7,210 nt of DNA from Clostridia bacterium (lineage in GTDB: Bacteria; Bacillota; Clostridia; Oscillospirales; CAG-272): positions 1 through 7,210 of the forward strand of contig JAFQAM010000103.1 of assembly GCA_017416885.1 (NCBI GenBank), in the 5' to 3' direction. Below, in pieces: positions 4,444 through 7,210 of this stretch (positions are counted from its first letter, which is position 1; the number at the start of each line of letters is the position of its first letter). The notes under the pieces are model-generated. The model saw only the letters and a program-made list of their open reading frames with translations. It was not told the origin of the DNA and did not search any database. A program made the position numbers and the translations under genes.

Positions 4444-6612
4444 ATGAAAAGAGTATTATCTATTTTATTAGTAGCAATAATGCTTCTTATGTCAGCATCC
4501 TTGCTTATTAGCTGCAAGGTAAAAATTGACTCGGGCAATGAGGCGGCTAAGCTACTATTGGCTAATGAGAGACTTGACGAAAAGGTATTATCTAAAATCG
4601 ACTTAGGAATTGACGGAACAAAGGTGGCTAACTTAAATTCAGGCGCGCCTTTAAAAATGAATGACACAAGCGACTATATGCGTTTATCCGACAGTATGGG
4701 CGTGCACTACACTTGGACAGAGTTTGAGCAGCACTCACACTCAATGGTGGAATTTACCCAATTTATGAAGGGCATTGAGTCCAAGGTTGAGGATGTGGCA
4801 AGCGACATTGAAAGAATGAAAAACAAGGTTGGCGTAACTGACAAGTGGGTTGACGGCGGATTTTTACAGGACGAGGAGCATATGCTTCGCGTTTACGAAA
4901 ATATGGATATGCTTATAATCAAAAAGTATAAGCACAACGCGCTTTATGTTTGCACTCGCTACACTAACGAAAATGCCAAGAATGTGTACGAGATTTTCAG
5001 CTTTTATAAGTATGATGACGGCGACACTGCAAGAATGCGACTTACTTATATTCCCGGTGAATATTATGAGTGGGCAAGCCAGCACGCCAACGGCTTCAGC
5101 GACTATTTTATTGCTGAAAACAGCCGTGGCTATTGGGTGGCGACAAGATTTGATGTTGGTGACCACGATGCTACATTCTGGCCTCTTATTATAAATAACG
5201 GTCTTGGATACGGCGGCTCTGTTTATTTAATCAATCCGTCATATGGCGAAAGAGCTCCTATTGGCTTTACAGATTATGCTGACGGGCTAAGCGTCGGACC
5301 TTTAAGCGTTTTTGACCCTGCGGGTAATCGCGAGCTATTCCAAATAGTAGAGCACGAAGGCTCTGGCGCAGTTCAGCTATACTTTACAGGCATTAAGGAC
5401 GGATTTGTTTCTGTTTCCACAAATAATGCCCGTGATGGCTTAGGTGACGGTGTATATGACACAAGCTCACTTGATAGCCTGGTTACCTCAAAGGGCACAT
5501 ATGAAGCGGTAGAAAGCACAAACGAAAAAGGCAAATATTACTTTAACAGCGGATATGTTCAGCACTACTACGGCGACGATTTTGACTACGGTAATATTTC
5601 ATTTATGATAAATTATGAAAATGATACCGACACAATTTCAGACTATATTCTTGAATTTGGCGACTATGCAAAATCAATCGGCTTAGAGCTATATTGCGAT
5701 ATGAAGCCCGTAAAGGAATCTATTTATCACGCAGCCGAATACTGTAAAGGCTTCAGCGATGCGTTTACCTGGAACGGCTACAAAATGTCGAGCTATGAAA
5801 ATGCGGTAAAAGCAAAGCAAGCATTTCTTGATGCAACCGATACCGCTATGGGCTACTACGAGGAGGTAAAGGATTTTCCAAAGGCTGAAACTAAGCAAAA
5901 GCTATCAAAAAATGCAAAATTTGCAGATATTGATAATATTGTAATGGGCGAAAACACATACGCTGACGGTAAGGTTACACTTGCAAATGTGGGAATTTCA
6001 ATCACAGATACCGCCCTTTTTGAAAACGGGCTTGAATATGTATTAAAGATAGGCTTAGCTCTATGCGATAGCGACGGTAATCCAATCAGTGTTAATACAG
6101 TACCGCTAAAATCAGGCAGTGAAAGCTCAATTACCTACACAGGTGGGACTGTAATGCTTAATGCAGGCGGCACATACGATTTACCGAAAAATCTTTCACA
6201 GGGCGATTATGTATTGGTTGTATATGCATCCACAATTGACGGCATCCGTGTAAGTGAAATGGCAAAGCTTGCATTTGTGTCAATTAATGAGGGTAAGCTT
6301 GATTCAACTGCTATGGATATTGAAATTTCCAAGCTGAACGATAATTTACACGCAACCTACAAAATAAAGAACATCAGATATATTGAAATGACCGCCACAA
6401 AGGACTCATACTCATATAATGAGGTAAGACGGGAAATTATGCAAGAGATTTTAGCATACGGCTATCCCGATTCCGATGCAGTATTAGAATATGAAAACGG
6501 CGAAGCGGTTGACAAAAGCGCCTCCTTAGCTAAGGGCACATACCGTATGACCGCGTATTTCCCCACAAGCGACGGCCTTGCGCAGAGTTATGTGTATTTG
6601 ACAATAAAATAA
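4444..6612 (+). CDS. Large secreted lipoprotein of unknown function (722 aa)
   Basis: MKR plus a hydrophobic run (residues 4-23) ends in the lipobox L21-I22-S23-C24, so the protein should be cleaved before C24, lipidated and held on the outer face of the membrane. The mature part begins with a helix-rich region (about 30-135; IESKVEDVASDIERMKNKVG may coil). An aromatic and Gly-rich, strand-rich region follows (about 140-400; GYGGSVYLINPSYGERAPIGF, DGLGDGVYD), then a helical stretch (about 425-490). Two strand-rich, Ig-like stretches close it (about 500-612 and 640-722). I recognise no catalytic motif and no family. Start 4444 is chosen because AAAGGA (4430-4435) lies 8 nt upstream and the signal peptide begins there; the frame is open to 4309 but that part is non-coding. 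It is monocistronic with its own promoter and terminator. A surface substrate-binding or wall-associated role is an inference from location only. Confidence 0.85.
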   Translation: MKRVLSILLVAIMLLMSASLLISCKVKIDSGNEAAKLLLANERLDEKVLSKIDLGIDGTKVANLNSGAPLKMNDTSDYMRLSDSMGVHYTWTEFEQHSHSMVEFTQFMKGIESKVEDVASDIERMKNKVGVTDKWVDGGFLQDEEHMLRVYENMDMLIIKKYKHNALYVCTRYTNENAKNVYEIFSFYKYDDGDTARMRLTYIPGEYYEWASQHANGFSDYFIAENSRGYWVATRFDVGDHDATFWPLIINNGLGYGGSVYLINPSYGERAPIGFTDYADGLSVGPLSVFDPAGNRELFQIVEHEGSGAVQLYFTGIKDGFVSVSTNNARDGLGDGVYDTSSLDSLVTSKGTYEAVESTNEKGKYYFNSGYVQHYYGDDFDYGNISFMINYENDTDTISDYILEFGDYAKSIGLELYCDMKPVKESIYHAAEYCKGFSDAFTWNGYKMSSYENAVKAKQAFLDATDTAMGYYEEVKDFPKAETKQKLSKNAKFADIDNIVMGENTYADGKVTLANVGISITDTALFENGLEYVLKIGLALCDSDGNPISVNTVPLKSGSESSITYTGGTVMLNAGGTYDLPKNLSQGDYVLVVYASTIDGIRVSEMAKLAFVSINEGKLDSTAMDIEISKLNDNLHATYKIKNIRYIEMTATKDSYSYNEVRREIMQEILAYGYPDSDAVLEYENGEAVDKSASLAKGTYRMTAYFPTSDGLAQSYVYLTIK

Positions 6613-6613
6613 C

Positions 6614-6641
6614 AAAAAAGGCTTCGTTTGAAGCCTTTTTT
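6614..6641 (+). terminator. Terminator of the lipoprotein gene
   Basis: AAAAAAGGCTTC (6614-6625) pairs fully with GAAGCCTTTTTT (6630-6641) around GTTT. It starts 2 nt after the stop codon. Array 4 begins 4 nt after it. Confidence 0.95.
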
Positions 6642-6644
6642 CTC

Positions 6645-6931
6645 ATTTGCGAAGCAAATATATCGAATTTCCCAAAGGGAAATATATCGAAGCCGATAAG
6701 GCTATATCGAATTTTTGCAACGCAAAAATATATCGACACGCGTTAGCGTGCCACAAAAATTCACTAAATCAAAATGTTTATTCTTCTTACTTTGCAATCC
6801 GAAAAAGTCCTACATCCTGCTTTTTTAAATGTGCTTCGCACTCGATATATTTGCTTCGCAAATTCGATATAACTGCTTCGCAGTTTCGATATAATTGCTT
6901 TGCAATTTCGATATATTTTGCTTTGCAAAAT
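6645..6931. repeat. Hairpin array 4, symmetric (linkers TATATCGA / TCGATATA)
   Basis: The left arm has five hairpins: ATTTGC-GAA-GCAAAT, ATTTCCC-AAA-GGGAAAT, AGCC/GGCT, ATTTTTGC-AAC-GCAAAAAT and CACGC-GTTA-GCGTG (6645-6750). Between them are four TATATCGA linkers (6659-6666, 6683-6690, 6703-6710, 6729-6736). A unique AT-rich centre follows (6751-6830). The right arm has five hairpins: GTGC-TTC-GCAC, ATTTGC-TTC-GCAAAT, AACTGC-TTC-GCAGTT, AATTGC-TTT-GCAATT and ATTTTGC-TTT-GCAAAAT (6831-6931). Its four linkers TCGATATA at 6842, 6864, 6886 and 6908 have an exact 22-bp period. The array lies between two convergent genes. Long frames across it are translations of the repeats. Confidence 0.92.
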
Positions 6932-6947
6932 GAGAACCTAACCACTG

Positions 6948-6995
6948 AAATAAACATAAAATCCACGGATTGCTCCGTGGATTTTATGTTTATTT
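6948..6995 (-). terminator. Long terminator of rplO, including its stop codon
   Basis: A 22-bp perfect stem (6948-6969 with 6974-6995) has a TTGC loop. The GC core CCACGGA/TCCGTGG is flanked by A/T-rich arms, giving T-rich RNA on either strand. The rplO stop codon (6992-6990) and its last Lys codon are part of the stem. Confidence 0.88.
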
Positions 6996-7210
6996 CTTAA
7001 CCTTATAGGTTACATGAACTGCGTTACCGCCTGTTAAGAGAATCATCTCAACAGCTGTCTTTGAGAAGTCGCCCGCTTTAACTACGAGTGGCTTATTGAT
7101 TGAGCCTCTTGCAAGAACCTTAACGGTCTTTGCTCTCTTATCGATAAGTCCCTTAGCCTTCATTGATGCAAGGCATGCAACATCGTGAGCCTCGAAAGCA
7201 TTTGACAATG
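6990..7210 (-). CDS. rplO: 50S ribosomal protein L15 (uL15), C-terminal part
   Basis: The gene runs off the right edge of the window, so only about the last 73 codons are present. The segment KGLIDKRAKTVKVLARGSIN followed by KPLVVKAGDFSKTAVEMI and LLTGGNAVHV matches the conserved C-terminal part of bacterial L15: KGLI...KVLG.GE..K.L.VKA..FS..A...I...GG. L15 binds 23S rRNA and is a late assembly protein of the large subunit. The tail YKVKK extends past the usual end near GG-x-V-x-V. The TTG codon at 7208-7206 is internal, not the start. In most Firmicutes rplO is followed by secY in the spc operon; here a strong terminator overlaps its stop codon instead. Confidence 0.85.
   Translation of the reverse strand, partial: LSNAFEAHDVACLASMKAKGLIDKRAKTVKVLARGSINKPLVVKAGDFSKTAVEMILLTGGNAVHVTYKVKK

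Noticed and set aside
6647..7000. 117-codon plus-strand frame through array 4 and the rplO terminator
   Set aside because: It is a translation of repeats with IYRH/KYIE-type echoes of the linker; no ribosome site, and it runs into the rplO terminator and stop codon.

Overview
This looks like chromosomal DNA from a low-GC, Gram-positive anaerobe, most likely a gut clostridium (Clostridia/Eubacteriales). The evidence is consensus sigma-A promoters, strong AGGAGG-type ribosome sites, T-rich intrinsic terminators, a CCA-encoding tRNA-Leu, a TIGR01906-type membrane protein, a lipobox lipoprotein and a ribosomal protein L15 tail. I cannot name the species.

Layout from left to right: tRNA-Leu(CAG) and its terminator (23-147); hairpin array 1 (153-347); a 62-aa zinc-ribbon protein with its own promoter (532-720) and a terminator; hairpin array 2, which contains an internal duplication (871-1352); a short orphan reading-frame tail (1384-1518); two terminators; a minus-strand tandem-HNH protein (1659-2990) behind a promoter and a roughly 140-nt predicted structured RNA (3061-3199); a minus-strand TIGR01906-like membrane protein (3288-3959) with a perfect consensus promoter; hairpin array 3 and other repeats between divergent genes (4031-4345); a 722-aa lipoprotein of unknown function (4444-6612); a terminator; hairpin array 4 (6645-6931); and the 3' end of rplO on the minus strand (6990 to the window edge).

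The genes do not form an obvious pathway, and each has its own promoter or terminator. The unusual content is the non-coding DNA. Four arrays consist of short perfect palindromes, mostly with 3-nt loops, separated by a linker of 8-10 nt that is constant within an array and different in each array. In arrays 1, 2 and 4 the linkers of the left arm are the reverse complement, or nearly so, of those in the right arm. These three arrays also start within about 6 nt of the end of a plus-strand intrinsic terminator. Array 4 is almost perfectly symmetrical, with five hairpins and four linkers on each side of an 80-nt unique centre.

The second point of interest is the RNA upstream of the HNH gene. Its predicted transcription start falls on the first base of a closing helix that pairs with the RNA's far end. 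All structures were folded by eye; no search or folding program was run.
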